This document shows, one piece after another, positions 1 through 13,738 of a DNA stretch of 64,000 bases. The translations under genes and the position numbers were made by a program. The stretch is from Numida meleagris (Eukaryota; Chordata; Aves; Galliformes; Numididae): NCBI RefSeq assembly GCF_002078875.1, contig NC_034412.1, positions 32,578,657-32,642,656 of the forward strand, read 5' to 3'. Position 1 is the stretch's first letter. Each line of letters starts with the position of its first letter. Below the pieces are notes generated by a model. It was not told where the DNA came from. It saw nothing but the letters and a program-made list of their open reading frames with translations, and did not search any database.

Positions 1-858
1 GAGGAAGGGGGTTTAATGATTTACTCCATTTTTTCATAGTAGTTTTGAGGCTAAAACACATTCATGATATTCAAAGAGAATATTTCAGAAAGTGAATGCA
101 ATGACATGATGAAATAGAGTCCTTCAGGTAGGTCTGAGGTATGAAGAATTGATTGACTCCATGGCCCTAGCCTTCGGAGGTCAAAGTTATAAGCCAAGAT
201 AGCATAACTCTTGTTCAAGACTGTGGCAGAAAGTGGAAAAGACAAGAACAGCTGAATTAAATCTGGAGATCATGTTCGGGGTTATGAAGCATTCACTGAG
301 TGCTAGCACCTTTATCATTAACCTTTCCCTGTGGTCACAGGTCTCCTGTGACTGGGGAACTCTGTCCCTTACAGCTCTGTGAAAAAGAAGTCTGTGATCT
401 GTGTCTGCTTTTTTGACTCTTTCCTTCTGATATGCTGTAACTGATTTTAATAATGTGCCTTGGAGGATGTGTTCTCTATCCTATACATTTTTTGTGGTTT
501 TTTTTCTCCTCACTTTTTATGAAAAAGTAAATTTTGCTTTACTTAAATGCAGCTGCAGCATTTTGTTATTTTTATGGAGATTAGGATGAAGAGGGTTAAA
601 GTCAGGCTGTCAACAAAAACCTCTTTTCTTGGGGTGCCGACAGATGTCTGGACGCTGAAGCAGGCCAGCAGCTGCAGATGTACACTAAGTAGCTATTGTT
701 GTGCCAGGAAGAGAAAAGTGAAAATAGGTTGGCTTGTCGGTGAAGTTACAGACCAAGTGATAACTTGAACAGGTCTTCTCCTCCTCAGTGCCATCTGCTT
801 TCATGCAAAATATGGAAATTAGTTTTCTTAATATCTACAGCGTAATCACACAATGTTG

Positions 859-870
859 TTTTTTTTTTTT
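859..870. repeat. poly-T run (T12)
   Basis: Twelve consecutive T. No LINE or SINE body is attached on either side, so this is a simple low-complexity tract rather than a recognisable retroposon tail. Confidence 0.9.
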
Positions 871-1423
871 CTGTGCACCATTATACATCACAAAACTGAT
901 CACAGCATCTACTCACTTGGACACAATGTAATTAAGATGATGTCCTAACTTTTTACTGAAGCTTAAATTCTTTGTTCTTGGAAGCATGCATATGGCGTCC
1001 TCACTGGCAGTAGTATTAGCACTGGAGATTTACTATGAATCTCTAATAAGCAGGAAGCAAGCAAACAAAAGATCTCCAGTCAGTGTTATTAATATCTTGT
1101 ACTTCTATTATAATTTTCTTAAAAGACCCATGAGACTGTTTCCTCTTCCACATGTTCATTTTTTAAGATGAAGGCTGATGCCAAAGTACTGGATAAAATA
1201 TCCTGGTCCTCTTCCTCTCTCCCTTCCTCTTCAGTCAATTTCTTCTCTCGCGTTTTTAGTAAAATTGCCTTCGTATCACACATACAATGTGTCATATCTT
1301 TTTATGTGATGAATAATAATGCAATTACTTAAAAAGTGTGGATACAAATGTGTAAGGACTACTTTTACAACCAGTATTGTGATTTAACTTGTGTAAAATC
1401 AAGTGTTTTCCAAAACTCTAAAG

Positions 1424-1451
1424 TTTTAATGTCTCTAAAGAGACATTAAAA
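1424..1451. repeat. 28-bp perfect palindrome next to an A-run
   Basis: The arms TTTTAATGTCTCT and AGAGACATTAAAA are exact reverse complements separated by only AA. The right arm merges into a run of 13 A (1448-1460). No flanking target-site duplication was visible. It could be a cruciform-prone site, a minimal fold-back element relic or a chance hairpin. Confidence 0.8.
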
Positions 1452-2386
1452 AAAAAAAAAGTAAACAATGTAAATGTGGTGGAAAGTGAAATTCTCTGGA
1501 TCTCTCCAGGATCATGTTGCAGTTTTGAATTAAAGTATGAAACAGGTCAAATTCTTCCGAAGTGTTTCTCCTTTGAAGTGTATTGATTTATGCTAGAAAT
1601 AAGTATGACCCGAGGTGCCTCACTACTGATGTGTAATCAGTGGAACTGCTTCCAAAACCATAGTGCACAATGTACTGCTTTTGCCTTGAGGTTGGTGATT
1701 AAACCCTCAGTTCCTTTTCCCTGTAGAATTCTGGGCTGCCATGAGATTTCCTATTCAGTGCTGTAGTTATGTAAGAAAGAGGTGTGAAAAGAATGGATTG
1801 TAGTTACACTGGATAAAGAGGTCGTGCAAGGCTGTTGTTAGGACTCTGCAAGCTGTTTGTGCTTCTTGCTCTTGTTACAGATGTTTGATTTCTGAAAAAC
1901 AGTACCTTCAGGTGTCACCATGCCAGTGTGTCCTGGCTAGACTCTGACGGAAGATCCAGTCAAATATGCCTTTAAAAATTCAAGGTCAAAGCTGTAACAT
2001 TGACTGGTTTTCCTGCTTTTAATCCCCTGTTTTGTTATGGTGACTGAAGCAAAACATTGTTACAGCCTGTTTTCTTTTTGCAAAGTGTCAGAAACCTGAG
2101 AACCTGTTAAGAAATGCATAAATGATAGGATAGAATATAGCAGAAATCCAAATATTTGGATACGATTGTTTTAGTAGTTTTGTTGGTTGGTTTTTATTTT
2201 AGTTTTTGACACAGTGATGTAGTAGATCTTGAATAACGAGGGGCTTTGATTGAACAGCAGAAAGAAAGGCTTCAAAACATTTGGGCAGAATTCCTAAGTA
2301 GAATGAATGTCTATATCTAGAACACATTAAAATTGTGCCCTTTACCATGCAGATACTTTGAAAGTTTCCTTCAGCAGTCCTGATCC

Positions 2387-2398
2387 TTTTTTTTTTTT
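2387..2398. repeat. poly-T run (T12)
   Basis: Simple homopolymer tract in otherwise unique sequence, with no associated repeat body. Confidence 0.9.
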
Positions 2399-4099
2399 CT
2401 ATTTATGTCACGTACTACAGTAAAAGATACTAAGTTATGCTTTAAGTGTCAGATGTTAAATGTGATGATTATTATAACCCTGTTTTGATTTGAGATGGTG
2501 TAGTGTTCTAATTGGCTTTTGGTCTTAATCTTCTAGCCTTTTAAGGTGACAAGTTTTATAGTCCTGCAGACTAAGGAATATGCAGTAAAAGTGCAGAGAT
2601 CCCAGCCTTGTACAAAAGAGGATTCAAACATTTCCACTGAAATTAGGTTCAACAGGCTTTGGGAAGAAGGTCTGCTGACATCTAGATTGCTTACAAGCAA
2701 GGAAAACATAATTAGATAACTTACTAATAGTCTGTAGCCCTCTATGCCATCCTTATAAATGCGACATGAGCTTTGTACGATAACAGCAGGAAAGTAACAT
2801 GGGAAGGAATTGTTTGAGATATGTAAGGCCAATAGCTGAATCAGTAATTTGCTCTAGGCTATTACATATGTTATCTAACAGGGAATCAAAATTCACATAA
2901 AGGTTCTTCATTAGAAGATCTAAACTTCTAGAGGTACACGCTAGCAGCCAAATTACATGGGTTGATTTTCTCAGTTTGCCTTCTATTGTCTGAATATTAT
3001 ACAGTTTTGTAATGATGACATCATTTTTATTCCCAGGTTGATGTGAGAAATTTCCTTCAGGCATAGGAATATGTTGCCTTATCTTTAGTTTTAACGAGTT
3101 TGTTACTCATTGAAATGTGACAGTATAGCAGTCAGCTATGTTCACTGCTTTCTAAGAAGCATGTTTTCTTTATCTTAGTGCTATGGACAGTGTGGATTTC
3201 CCTGTTTTAAGCTGCTTTGTTTCACAATTGGTTTTATACTTGTTTCACAAGTGGTTATATGTTATAAAATGGGAGTACAAAAACTGCCTCCTCAGAAAAC
3301 TGTATTTCTTTCTTCCACAGCTACTTTGTATTAATAGCTCAGTCAACCAGACTGAAAAAGAAACACAAATCTCTCTCTTCCTTTATCACTTCCAAACAAT
3401 GCATACCTTAATCTAGAAATACTTTCTGTTGTTGAATAAGTGATCTTGCACTTTGACTGAATATCATTGCAGTTGTACTGCTCTCATCTTTTCCACGAGT
3501 TATTCAGTTATACCTGACTTTATCTTGATAATTTCTCTTGATCAACACTCTTCAATTCAATTTTTCTCCCAGGAAGTTATTAACTAATTAATATTATTTC
3601 TAAGACTGATTCTTGGGCAATGTCCAGTCAAGTGATAATCACTGTTATTTTTCTTTGGTTAATTCTTTACACAGTATACAGTTCTTTTATTGCTGCCTGT
3701 CTTTTGTGGCTGAACTCATGATTTTTGTTGTAGCGCTATATTGAATGTTCAGTAATTTATTTGAATTTAATTTCAATTTATCTTCTTTATAAAACAATTA
3801 TTGCATTAGTCTGGAACAATTTACTTTGAATAAAATTCAATACAAGTTTACCATGCTTCCATTAACTTAGATTCTGATCTTTTGTAAATAAGTTTTTAGG
3901 GATGGAGTTTTGGCTGACTGAGATCAGACTAATTATCTTAAAGTTGCTTTTACCTATGTTGTTATTTTCTCATCCTTCTTTAATAAGAGGTACAATATAT
4001 ATAATTTCCCTGTTGTTATGTGTTTTTTTTAATGCTTTTAGTATTACTACAAGTTCCTTTAAGTTCCAAACTTTAAAAAAATCTTGGTACAGATATCTG

Positions 4100-4134
4100 A
4101 TGCCATCTTTCGATGGCATTCAATGCCATCTTTC
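4100..4134. repeat. short hairpin plus direct repeat
   Basis: ATGCCATC (4100-4107) pairs with GATGGCAT (4112-4119) across a TTTC loop. The 12-mer ATGCCATCTTTC at 4100-4111 recurs at 4123-4134. This looks like a local slippage product; no function is implied. Confidence 0.7.
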
Positions 4135-6686
4135 ACTCCTTTATCTCTGTCTCTCCTTTGAGCACATTCAGTTTGGGGATTTTTACTCTTATCTCAAGAT
4201 GTGGGTTCACTCCACTGGCCATCTTGCTCAGTTTTATACATAGCCCTGTATTTACTTGATTTTTGGGGCCATACCTGGCCCCATCTTTAATCTCTGTGCA
4301 GTTCTCAGTGAATGCTACTCAGAAAGGGTAGTAGTAGATTCGCGCTTTCAGTATTATTTCTATTTTACTTTGGTCAAATTTTGTGATCTGCAGAGAAGAT
4401 GAATTGTCAAGGGGAGGGTGTAAAGAACTACTCTGGGACTGTATGAAATAGACCAACTGTCATCACTGTGCTTACTAGTTGTTGCTTAGCTTGTTTTTAA
4501 AGAAAACACTATGTCCTTTAATTTTCTTATTATAAGGAATCATTGAATTAGGAGTAATATATCTGAGAATAACTTGTCAATATGCAAACTGCATGCAAGG
4601 GAAACTTTAAAAAGTGATATCTGAAGTCATCAGTAATGACTTTAAATATGCATTTAAGTGGTGACTGAATGATCTAGAGGCTATATTTCTATGGTAATCT
4701 CTTATACTAATGATAAAGAAAGGAAAAAATTATTTTCATGCTCTCATTGCTTTGCCCTGTTTCTTAACTGGCCAGAAGAAACAGGCAAAACTGATGCAAT
4801 GTTACTGCTCCTTTTACCAGCTCAAATTACTTTGGACTCCCTTAACACTAGACAGAGCTGTTTTTAAATCTTCTGTTTCCTTAGCAGACTGGGAACCCTG
4901 ATGGCCTTAGAGGAGCAATATCATCTTCTGGTTGACAGAGCTTGATCTGAATCCAGATATCCCATGACTCTCACTTTTCTGCTATTAAGTTCACATAGTT
5001 ACTACCACCAGTCTACTTACTTTCCCTTAAAATCCAGCCAGCTGTCTGTCAGTCTTAAATTTTAACAGATATATATCTTTCTAGTATTCGGTACGTATTA
5101 CAAATCTGGCTTTCCAGAAAGCTGCCAACAGTTCAGATTTTGTAAATGCTGAAGTAAACAATAAATAATATCAGTGTAAATGTAGTATTCAAACATAACT
5201 CACTTTTAAAATTTAGGTTGCTGCTTGCTGTCACTGGAAAAGGAATAAAATTCAATGCACAGAATAACACTGCTTCAATTAAGATATTGTTCAAATATTA
5301 ATAACACAAAGTTAGATATGTGTTGTGTACACTTTTTTTGAACGTTTGGCATGTAATGCAAATTTTTTGAGATTGTTAGAAATCTAGGAATCATAAAGTA
5401 AGAATGAGCATTTTACCAAGAATATTTTAGTGTTCTGTTTTTAACTATATTTGAAAAAACTTAAGTTGGGTTATCATGTCTTACAATAATATTATCTGCA
5501 TCTCAAGAGAAAAGTATACTTTGATAAGTTGCCCACAGGTGAACAAGTTGTATGAAAAGATAGGCCCTAATGGATGTCCAGAGAATGGTTGTAATGTTGA
5601 ATTAACAGAGGAATTTGGTTTTCTGTGGTGAAAATCAAATAACCTTGTGCAGAATCACATAGTTGAGCTTTGTGGTTGTAACTAGCAGTATAGCTGTTGT
5701 ACTACTCAATACATATGTGTGTTTTTCTTATCACTCAAGGGTAAAGTATCTGTTGCTCATGTTTAATTTGATACTCCTTTCTAAAAAATATGTTGCACAA
5801 GATCCTGTTGATGACTCTTTGACCTTGTCAGAGTGCAACAACTTGACTGGTGGAGTAAATAGCCCAGTGTGGGATGGACTGGCATCTGCTGCCGCTATTT
5901 GATTCTTTAATGGTTAATGTAGTCTACAAAAATACCTCTTCTAATCCGGTACAGCCTCACCTGTCTTGGTTGTCCAGAATGAAATCTGAGGCAGAATTAA
6001 ATTTTGTCTTTTTTTCCCAAGGTGACTGACTCGAGGAGAGTGATGGTTCTCAGGAGAACTGAAATCCTCTTGGAGTAAAAGAAGCAGCATGAGATAATGG
6101 AGTCTGTATGTTAAAAAAAGAGGTGCTGGTATAGATCTAGGCAGCTGGTAATGGGGATATTTTTCTTTTTGTGCTGGGAAGGACCCAGACTCTTGTGTTG
6201 TTGGCTGTGATTGCACCGAGGTTCTGCTCTTCTTGAGAGCAGGGCAAATTCCTTTACTTAGAATTTTGGACCTTCTGAACGTAATGCATCAGTTAACTAA
6301 TTGGTATTTTTTCCTTGATGAGTTAGGATTTTACATGGTCTATTCAAGATCAAAAGATTATGTATCATGCATACTGAAAATTCGTATGTCCTATGTTTCC
6401 CAGGTCAAGCAGTGAAGATGGGATTTATTTATAAGCATAGAAAATTGAATCTTTGTTACTGTGTAGGAAGAAACACCCTACTCATCACATCTCCACAATA
6501 ACTTTTGTTAATATGACTTAGTCATATGTTTCTTTAGTACAGATTGGGGCAGCTACGTGGGCTTTTATTACATGTCTGAACAAATTTTGTGCAATGGGTG
6601 CAAAAGTGTTGATAACATTTCTAAATAGTTTGGTGATGGTGTTTTTGTTGTTGTTTTTCTTTCTCCATTCCTTCCTGTACAACTTC

Positions 6687-6704
6687 TTTTTTTTTTTTTT
6701 TTTT
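6687..6704. repeat. poly-T run (T18)
   Basis: Eighteen T in a row, the longest homopolymer I noted in the window. Read on the minus strand it is an A-run, but no upstream retroposon body or target-site duplication is recognisable. Confidence 0.9.
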
Positions 6705-9265
6705 AACTTCACTCTCTATTTTCCAAAATTCAGTCATGGCTCAACTGCAGAGGTGCTAGAGCTCTTCTAATTGAAGAAATGAGTCTGAATAAACACACTG
6801 AGCTTACTGAGGGACAAGACATGAGTCCAGAGATGGCAGACATGCATCACTGCGTTTGTGGGAGTGAGGTAGCTGGAGCATAGCAATAACTTAGGACAAA
6901 GACCAGAAATCAGTCCAGCATAAATGAGTCTTTTAAACCTGTTGGATAGGGGGTAAATAGAGTTTTTGCCCATATTTGGGAAAAACTTAAAACATAGGTC
7001 CTTCTCCTCCTTTTCCCAGTGGATCTCTTGTTGAGAGATAGGGCATAATGTTCTGACCTGCATGTATCGTGCCAGGGATTATATCTTTATGCACAAAATA
7101 ATAGCTGTCCTTGGACTTTTTTTTTTCTAATTGAATTTGTAGCTTGCTACCGTTTATCTTACGTTTCTGAAGTCTCCATCACACTTTCACCTGGAATCAC
7201 AGCCAGTCTCCTGAGAAAAGATATTAAATCGGTAAATATTGAAAGGCTGCCCTTGTTGCTGATGTGTTCTTATCACGCAGTATTGACCGATTACTTAGAA
7301 AGCAAAATTACTGGCAACTTATACACAGTTAATGTGCTTCTATGTGACAAGCATTGCTATGCTGGAATACGAAGGCTATATTCGGAACAGGTGATTCAGA
7401 AAACTGTACAGCAGCATTTTACTCAGGCAAATTAGTCCTTTGAGTACCTCTGTGACATGGACTGACACTTTTGCTCTTGACAACTCATGAAGAGATAATC
7501 ATAGTTATCTAATCTATTGCGAAGAAATCCTGTTGTATTTTTCCCCTTAGACCTCTTAAAATTTTGGATTTTTTCTTCTATATTTTAGAGGAGAGCAAAG
7601 CTATCCCTCTTGAATAAAGGAAAAAAAGCTCCAGGTTGCTCTATCAGTAGGTGATGCATGTTGTTTTGGAAGATGTTATTTTCAGTGTCTTCAGCAAAGG
7701 GTAAGCATTGTTACAAGTATTATCATCTTTTGAAGCCAGCGTTAACAAACATCATCAAAATAGGCTTGCCCATCTTTAATATTGAGTAAATTTTACCTTC
7801 AAGACAGAGTGTGGATGAAGTTATAGGGTTGAAACCATTACTGATTGTAGTTATGAATTCAGAAGCATTGTTCCAAGTGTTTACATCGTAAGTGTCTACA
7901 AATAAGGAAGGAAGAGTTGGGCTTAACTAGCGTTAACCTACACTTTTATGTAGCAAAAGTTACATATTTCTTATTACTCTGTTGTGAGTGACTGAAGGTG
8001 TTCACTGATGTTTAGGAATAGAGTGTACTGGGGGGATTGTGTAGAAGTTTTCTTGCCCCTCCTCTCATAGTCAAAGACTTTCAAGCAACACAGTCTCCGT
8101 TGGTAAAATGGAGAGCTCTGGAGAATGTGTCCCGATGTGATATATCAAAAGCCTTCATGCTGTTCTCTGATCTTGACTTCACAAGACAGCTGGGAAAGCA
8201 CTTTTTTGCACTTTAGTTTTACCCAGTCAGAAACTATTTGCCAGTATGGCTGCAAAGTACTGGAAAAGGATCTTATTAATTCAGGCATCTAGCTTAAAGA
8301 GAGGCAGACTCAAATATGTATGTGTGATATAATGACCACTCATGCTGTTCCTGAAGTGTTACCCTTGAGCAACAAAAATTAAAATTCATAAATGTGGAAG
8401 AAAGTGTGTCACAATGGATATCAGATATCTGAGTGTGGAAGGGTAGCGAGACCAGTTTGGAGAAGTCTTCTGTTTCATTATTTTTCTGCTTTCATAATTC
8501 TCTTCCATCTTTAATGAGGGTTCATGAATGAATTCAGAAATAAGTTTTAAGACAGACAGACTGTCATTTTCCCTCCACTTCAGTCTCAAAAACTGCAAGC
8601 CATCTGAGAGCTGAACTGCTTTATACTTCAAGAGGGAGAAATTGATAAGATTTAGATCAACCAGAAGAATAAGAAAAGCGGCTAGGGGGTGAAAACACCT
8701 GAATTCTCAAAGGGCTACTTACTGCCAGCATGAATCCAAGAAATTTTCTCGTTCTCAGAATGGCCTAGTAATGTATTATAGTTCCATAATACTTGAATAA
8801 ATAGGAGAGGAATTGATTGCATGCTTTTTATTTCTCTATTAGTTTAAAATAGAACATCTTCAAACATCTTCAGTGTTTGTTTGCTGAAGCACCTGAATAC
8901 ATCAATGGGTACATAATGAGAATGTATTTTGATCTCAGAAAGCACCAGAGGGGGATAAATAATGTACTCCATAGCAGAACTAGCAAATTTTTAAGCATCC
9001 CTTTAGCTGTACTATGAGTTGTGTTGTATATTTGTACTCAGGGCTGTGAAGCAGCAACTGTGCAGCTGCTTCTCCCTGAGAGCAGTGACAGGACATTTGG
9101 GCCAGGTGGTTGAACCCTTGACTCTAGCATAATGGGCAATAGAAAGAAATTGCCCTAATCACCAGCCATATTTTGCTGCTTGGATCCTGCTCTTACTCTG
9201 TCATCTTGAATTTAAGGTAGGTCCCTCGTCCCTCACAGGCAACTGAACACAAGTGCAAGTGTGAT

Positions 9266-9398
9266 CGCACGCTTTGTGCTTGCAGATCTTTGATCGCCAG
9301 ATCAGAGCCGTGGACTGAGCGCTGCTAAAACCTGCGTAAACACAGAAAGGGCTTCATTCTGAGGGCATCACAGTGCTAGCGGTGGATCAAATTGCGCT
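9266..9398. other. small CpG-rich patch
   Basis: Eight CpG dinucleotides fall in about 133 bp, in a window where CpG is otherwise scarce. GATC-containing 5- to 6-mers recur (GATCGC twice). It is far too short for a normal CpG island and no open frame runs through it. It may be a recently inserted or conserved, unmethylated piece, or simply a local fluctuation. Confidence 0.5.
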
Positions 9399-10138
9399 AC
9401 ACCACATATATATTTGGAGAAAAATACCAGATGTTTCATTTTGCTTTTTGCTGTTAGCAGTGTGTCATCCTACCAATAAAATCACTGGCTGTTTGCATGG
9501 AGTTGATTTATTATAAGAGATGAATAAAATCCTCGCCCATTTCAGGAGGATTGGTGCTACTTCTCTGTGACCTGGCCTAGCTGATCATTTCATGGTGTTT
9601 CTCTGGCAGAAGCCTGTGTCTCTCTCTCCTGTGCTTCTGGTATAGTCCCGGCTGCTGTCAGTAGGGGCTTGATGTGTTCTAGTGGCTGACTGGGAGGTAT
9701 ACATGCTGTTGTTTCTCAGTATGTTGAACAATCTTTCCTGGAGTTGCCCAGGCATGTTCCCTATAGCTATAGCATTTCTGTTGATAATTTCCTTAAAAGT
9801 AATTAGAGTTTAGCTTGTGTTCTGTGACCTTTTAGAAGGCGATTGATTGCAAGGCCACCACTGGTATAGAAGTGTGTATTTCTTATTTGTGTAATAACTG
9901 TATGCAGCAGAGATCAACAGGTGTGTGCAAACATTTACAGGGGACAGATTAAAAGCAATGCTCTGTCCCTGCAAGTCAACTTGCCATCGATGGCTTGGTG
10001 GAACAAGCACTAGGTACCGCACTGGGGAAAGGTGAACGGACTCCCTCAAGATTTGTGAAGGGAAAAATGCTTAAGATTGTTATTTGCAGTTTAAAGAAAT
10101 GTGCCTTCTGGAGAGGAATAGATAAAATCTGTTTGTGA

Positions 10139-10150
10139 TTTTTTTTTTTT
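10139..10150. repeat. poly-T run (T12)
   Basis: A homopolymer followed immediately by CAG, so it superficially resembles a 3' splice site. No coding-like frame continues downstream. Confidence 0.85.
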
Positions 10151-11656
10151 CAGTGTCAGTTGCTTTTGTATTGTACCTACTTATTAGTTACATTGAACCA
10201 TTTATTTTCAGTGCTACAGTTTTACTCTTTGCTTTTGTATAACATTTCAGTAGAGAAAATTTCAGTTAGTGCTCTAATTTTTAAAACAGTTCAGAGGTTT
10301 TAACAGAACGCTGCTTTTTGTTTTTGTTGTTTTTTTTCCATCTTCATTTGCTTTGCTTTGGTGTGTTGTTGTTTTTGTTTTGTGTTTCCTTTAGAAATTC
10401 CTAATGGGGAGGGCAATTACAAAATTATTCCTCGTACTTTCACCTGAATGGGTGATCAAACCTCCCTAGTGGTGGCTGGTAGGATTTGTATTTTTCCAGT
10501 TTTAGAAAAGAGGACTTAAAGCAAAATTAGTAGTATGTTCCACTTCGCTTGTGTTTTTTTTTAAATGAAATTGTTATTTCTTTATGGATATAATATTATG
10601 AAGGAGAGATTTTATTTGTTTGCTTTTAAAGTTTGGATGACTGTTCTTTTCTTTATCTCCTTTACACAAATGTATGTTTACAACTCCTACAAAAGCATGA
10701 TTTAAGTTTCCTCTACAAATCTCTAGGATTACTTTAATTAACATATCTGTAAAAATCTGAATAAAGAAATGTTCTTAAGTTGTTGTGGAACTAGTCTTCT
10801 GCTTTTTAAATTACTCCCTAAAGCATAGGTAACATTTTTTTTTTCTTTTTAATAAATAAGATGGCCTTTTTTTTTTCTTCAGAGATTCATATCATTTAGA
10901 TAATAACATTTCCGTAAAGAAATTAAGAGAATGTGGACTTGCCTTGTGGTTCTCACACAGCATAGCAGTCTTGAGGAGGCACTTAATGCAACTCTTAATA
11001 CCATGCAAAAGACTGAGAAAGACATTACAGCATGTTAGAACAAATTATTTATTTACTTTTTTTGTTACCTATGAAGCTACATAACTTAGACATTAACAAT
11101 TTTTCACTGATGTGTTAATTAGATAAGTCATCGCAAAAAAAGTGCTTGTATCTTCATTGTCTTTCACCTTTTCCATGTAAATAAATTACAAATGGAAAAC
11201 ACAGATCTGAGGAAAACATTAACTTCTCAAATGACACAGTATCTGATTTATACATGAAAAAATGTGCAAAAAACCAATTTGATATTGCATGGCTCTAGGG
11301 TACCTGAAAGATTTTGATGTGTGTACTAACTGTACATGTGTAATTGAATAATCGCATCACACTTGGATTCATCAAGCACCTTACATTCTGCCTAAAAGTC
11401 AAATTAATATTATTTAGTTTTATCATGAGCTCTTCAGAGTCTTTGAATTGACTCAAGCACATAGAGAGGATGATCTGTGTTTTTCATAATTATTATTTAT
11501 AGTAATATTATTTTTTTTAAATAACTGTCTCTTTAAATAAGTGTAGTGGGTTTTATGGGTTGTTTTTTAATTTATTTCTCGTTCTCAACTATGAAGTACT
11601 CTGTCCAGTATTATAAGCTTTAGAAAAATATTTATTACTTTTTTCTGTATCAGTTC

Positions 11657-11674
11657 TAAATAAATAAATAAAAA
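11657..11674. repeat. (TAAA)n microsatellite
   Basis: About four TAAA units ending in an A-run. Simple repeat. Confidence 0.85.
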
Positions 11675-13680
11675 CACATGAAGAGGTGAAGCTGCTAGGA
11701 ATGTCAAAATTATTATGAATATTTTAACACTGTTTCAGATGCGTATACTTTAGCATGTAAAGCAATTTAGTGTATAATGACATGTATATTGGAGTTAGAC
11801 TGAAAATGCAATTATTAGTCTAAAGTACAACTATGTAATATATGTATTTATATGCATGCATATAGCTGCACGCACGTGGACATGGAAAGATTGATGCATA
11901 TATAAAACTCAAATCCCCTTCATCTTGTTAAAATAAATTATAATTTTGTACTGTGTGCTGTGGAGGACTACCTTTCCTCCTAGAGCTATGACATTCCAAC
12001 TCAGAGTACACAAAGCAACATGAATATTTAAATGTAGAATGCTGTGTAAGGCATGTTCATGCATGGAAGTAATGGCATTTATTACTCTGAATATTTACGG
12101 AAGAAATCTCTTATATGGAAACATTTAAATATATCTCCAAACCTGTACTACATCTCGTCTATCCCATATTTACATTCTGCTGTAGTTCTAGAAAGAAGGA
12201 AAATTGAAAAGTGCCCCATCAAGTGAGTTATCTCTTCTACCACTTCTTTATCTTTCAGAAGCAAAATCCTTATCACTGACAGAATCTGCAGAAGCCCTCC
12301 CCACCACTCGTGGTTGTCAATGGCATTCCAGATGAGCATCTTCCAGTTCTGTGTTTTAATGATCATTTTTTGCCATGATCAACTGCCTATTTGTGAGTAT
12401 AAGTGAAAGCTTTGCAGTGTGTCATCAGATGCTTGTGTATGTTTTCACTAACACACGCTGTTACAATACCTAATGTAGTCCTCAGAAACTTCCTGCTTCA
12501 TCTAAATAATTCGTGGACAGTCATTTTTAAAAGCCTATCTAAAGATTTTCCACAAATACATTTTATGGTCTGTAACACAATACTCACTTGGAATGAAAGG
12601 CCTCTGCTCTGTGCGCATATCACGCCTCACAACAGGGCAAAGTGCTTCGCATCTATTAAACTGATCATCTGTTACCTCAGATCTGCTGTTTTAAGATTAT
12701 TTTGTGCTGAATATTCCAAGATTAGTGATGAAAGTACATAAAATTCCCTGTGTATTTGCTTTATTCTTGTGCATTATTTGCTTCCTTCTGACCCCTTTCA
12801 ATCTGACACTCTTCTGAGCATATTCACTACTTTGAAATCATGCAGAATTTTTGCAGTTTTTCCCCTCCACCTCCCCTTCTGTTTCCTCAGTGAAGTATCT
12901 AGAAAAGAAAGTAAATAACTCCATTACTTGTTTCTTTCTGAAAACTAACTGTTGGTTTATTTTTTCTATCTTTGTGTGTGTGATTAGGGACCAGGAAGAG
13001 AAAAGCAGTCTTTTATATGTACTCGTTTAGATCTCCTCCTTTTACCGTCACTGGGCAAAGGTTGAGGGAATTGAGTATAGAAAAAAGTGAGGCTAAAGAA
13101 AAAAAATTCTGAAGTAAAAGCTGAGGAAAACAGATTTGCTCCTTTTCCTTGAAAAAGTATTTTATTTAAATGTATGAGCATTTTGATTGCAAAGTGAAAG
13201 TATTTTTGTGAAAGGTAATGCTAAAGTTAGAGTAAAGTTAGAGGTTTCTCAAATTCAATATCCAGAGACCACGTGCTGAAAAAAACTGGAGTTGCAGAGA
13301 GGGAGGACAGTTCGCCCTTGGAAGGACAGTCTAGCTGGGCTTTCCTGCTTCAGTTAGGAAAATGGATAAAGCTGAAGCTTTTATTTATTTAAGGATCAAG
13401 CCCTAAACTCTTGTCCTGTTGTGCAGCACTTTGAAGTACAAGCAGAAAATAAACACGTTTAGCAATGAAACTTATCCAAAACACTGCAAACATACGAATC
13501 ATTAGAATGATAACTAGTGAGTTCTGTCTTCAGAGCAGCATCACTCTTGTATATAAATGCTCCATGTGGGACAAAGTTAAAAAGTAAATAGCAACTGTGG
13601 ATTGTTTTGCGCTTAAAATAAATACCTATCTGTAGACTCAAAATATCCACGTTATTTTTGTATCTAATGCATATTACATA

Positions 13681-13738
13681 GTTGGACTAGATGACCTTTA
13701 TGAGTTTCTTCCAACTCAAACAATTCTATGATTCTATA
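13681..13738 (+). mobile_element. CR1 LINE, extreme 3' end fragment
   Basis: The sequence carries the diagnostic avian CR1 3' terminus. A GTTGGACTAGATGACC block is followed by a TTCCAACTC block and then two ATTCTATG-like units at 13722-13737. CR1 elements insert by target-primed reverse transcription and are usually cut short at the 5' end; here only the last ~58 bp of 3' UTR survive. The plus orientation follows from the ATTCTATG units lying at the right end. It is noncoding and certainly inactive. Confidence 0.93.

Larger units (their letters stand above)
1..9265. other. AT-rich unique sequence, no gene seen
   Basis: No open frame here has recognisable family motifs, and no avian repeat signature is visible. 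The translations are short (at most 113 codons) and rich in Phe, Leu, Ile, Tyr and Ser, as expected from AT-rich noncoding DNA. The stretch holds several homopolymer runs, a 28-bp palindrome at 1424-1451 and a small repeat/hairpin at 4100-4134. It is probably intergenic or intronic; I cannot tell which without flanking exons. Confidence 0.6.
9399..13680. other. AT-rich unique sequence, no gene seen
   Basis: Low-complexity T-runs (for example 10139-10150, followed directly by CAG), a (TAAA)n tract near 11657-11674 and an otherwise featureless AT-rich background. The longest translation (12403-12741, plus, 112 codons) starts with ATG-like spacing but shows no domain that I recognise. Confidence 0.6.

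Noticed and set aside
12403..12741. 112-codon plus-strand frame as a coding exon
   Set aside because: The composition is typical of AT-rich noncoding sequence (Phe, Leu, Ile, Cys rich). No motif was seen and no convincing splice or promoter context surrounds it.
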